20,470 nucleotides of DNA, from the NCBI GenBank assembly GCA_036396275.1, contig DASWLD010000199.1, forward strand, positions 1-20,470, read 5' to 3'. Positions 20,465 to 20,470 of the stretch are shown one piece after another. Within the stretch, counting starts at the first letter, position 1. Each line of letters opens with the position of its first letter. A program made the translations under genes and the position numbers. The notes beneath the pieces are model-generated. The model had not been told where the DNA came from and did no database searches. It saw only the letters and a list, made by a program, of their open reading frames with translations. This DNA comes from JACQFZ01 sp036396275. Lineage in GTDB: Bacteria > Pseudomonadota > Gammaproteobacteria > Acidiferrobacterales > Sulfurifustaceae.

Positions 20465-20470
20465 TGGTGG

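Noticed and set aside
1..20470. CRISPR array, tRNA or rRNA genes
   Set aside because: The repeats found are short tandem octamers and palindromes without regular spacers; no cloverleaf or rRNA-like segment was recognised.

Overview
This is a GC-rich window, densely packed on both strands and with mostly short intergenic gaps. It reads as the chromosome of a proteobacterium. The best guess is a gammaproteobacterium of a Chromatiales/Acidiferrobacterales-like lineage, based on the rpe-trpE-trpG-trpD-trpC cluster, an OxyR-type regulator, a lipoprotein cytochrome c and a beta-barrel-like protein. That placement is inference. I see no rRNA, tRNA or CRISPR.

Region 1 (1-8834, all minus strand) is a tryptophan biosynthesis locus. 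rpe (ribulose-5-phosphate epimerase) lies upstream. Then come a promoter, a leader peptide holding three Trp codons (WRWW), trpE, a GxxExxY nuclease-like cassette flanked by inverted octamer repeats, trpG, a Bcr/CflA-type MFS transporter, trpD and trpC. An OsmC-like gene overlaps by one base a DUF885 metallohydrolase-like gene that runs off the left edge. The trp leader is the most striking element. The start region of the leader ORF is complementary over about 37 nt to the start region of trpE, and the Trp codons sit in the loop. With no U-tract terminator visible, this looks like translational rather than transcriptional attenuation.

Region 2 (8835-11237, plus strand) holds an isoprenylcysteine-methyltransferase-like membrane protein, a small RIO/WaaP-like kinase, a CopD-like four-helix membrane protein, and a secreted Arg/Asp/Glu-rich protein built of heptapeptide repeats, closed by a strong stem-loop.

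Region 3 (11276-14062) is an oxidative-stress module. The ahpC-ahpD-dps operon (minus) is transcribed divergently from oxyR (plus). A tandem OxyR-type site lies between them, abutting a candidate ahpC promoter and overlapping the oxyR start codon. AhpC has the Cys arrangement known from mycobacterial AhpC, which uses AhpD as electron donor.

Region 4 (14069-18081, minus) encodes a signal-peptide-bearing, probably beta-barrel protein, a full-length phosphoketolase, a 27-residue single-helix membrane peptide and a lipoprotein c-type cytochrome.

Region 5 (18190-20464) has a protein with a degenerate GGDEF domain (plus) facing purC (minus). Between them lies a gene-less palindrome of the same octamers that flank the GxxExxY gene, which suggests a mobile repeat family with a non-autonomous copy. 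A second, unrelated-sequence palindrome with 43-nt arms lies between rpe and the trp promoter. The only gene-poor stretch over 300 bases, 7806-8132, holds the trp leader, its promoter and this palindrome.
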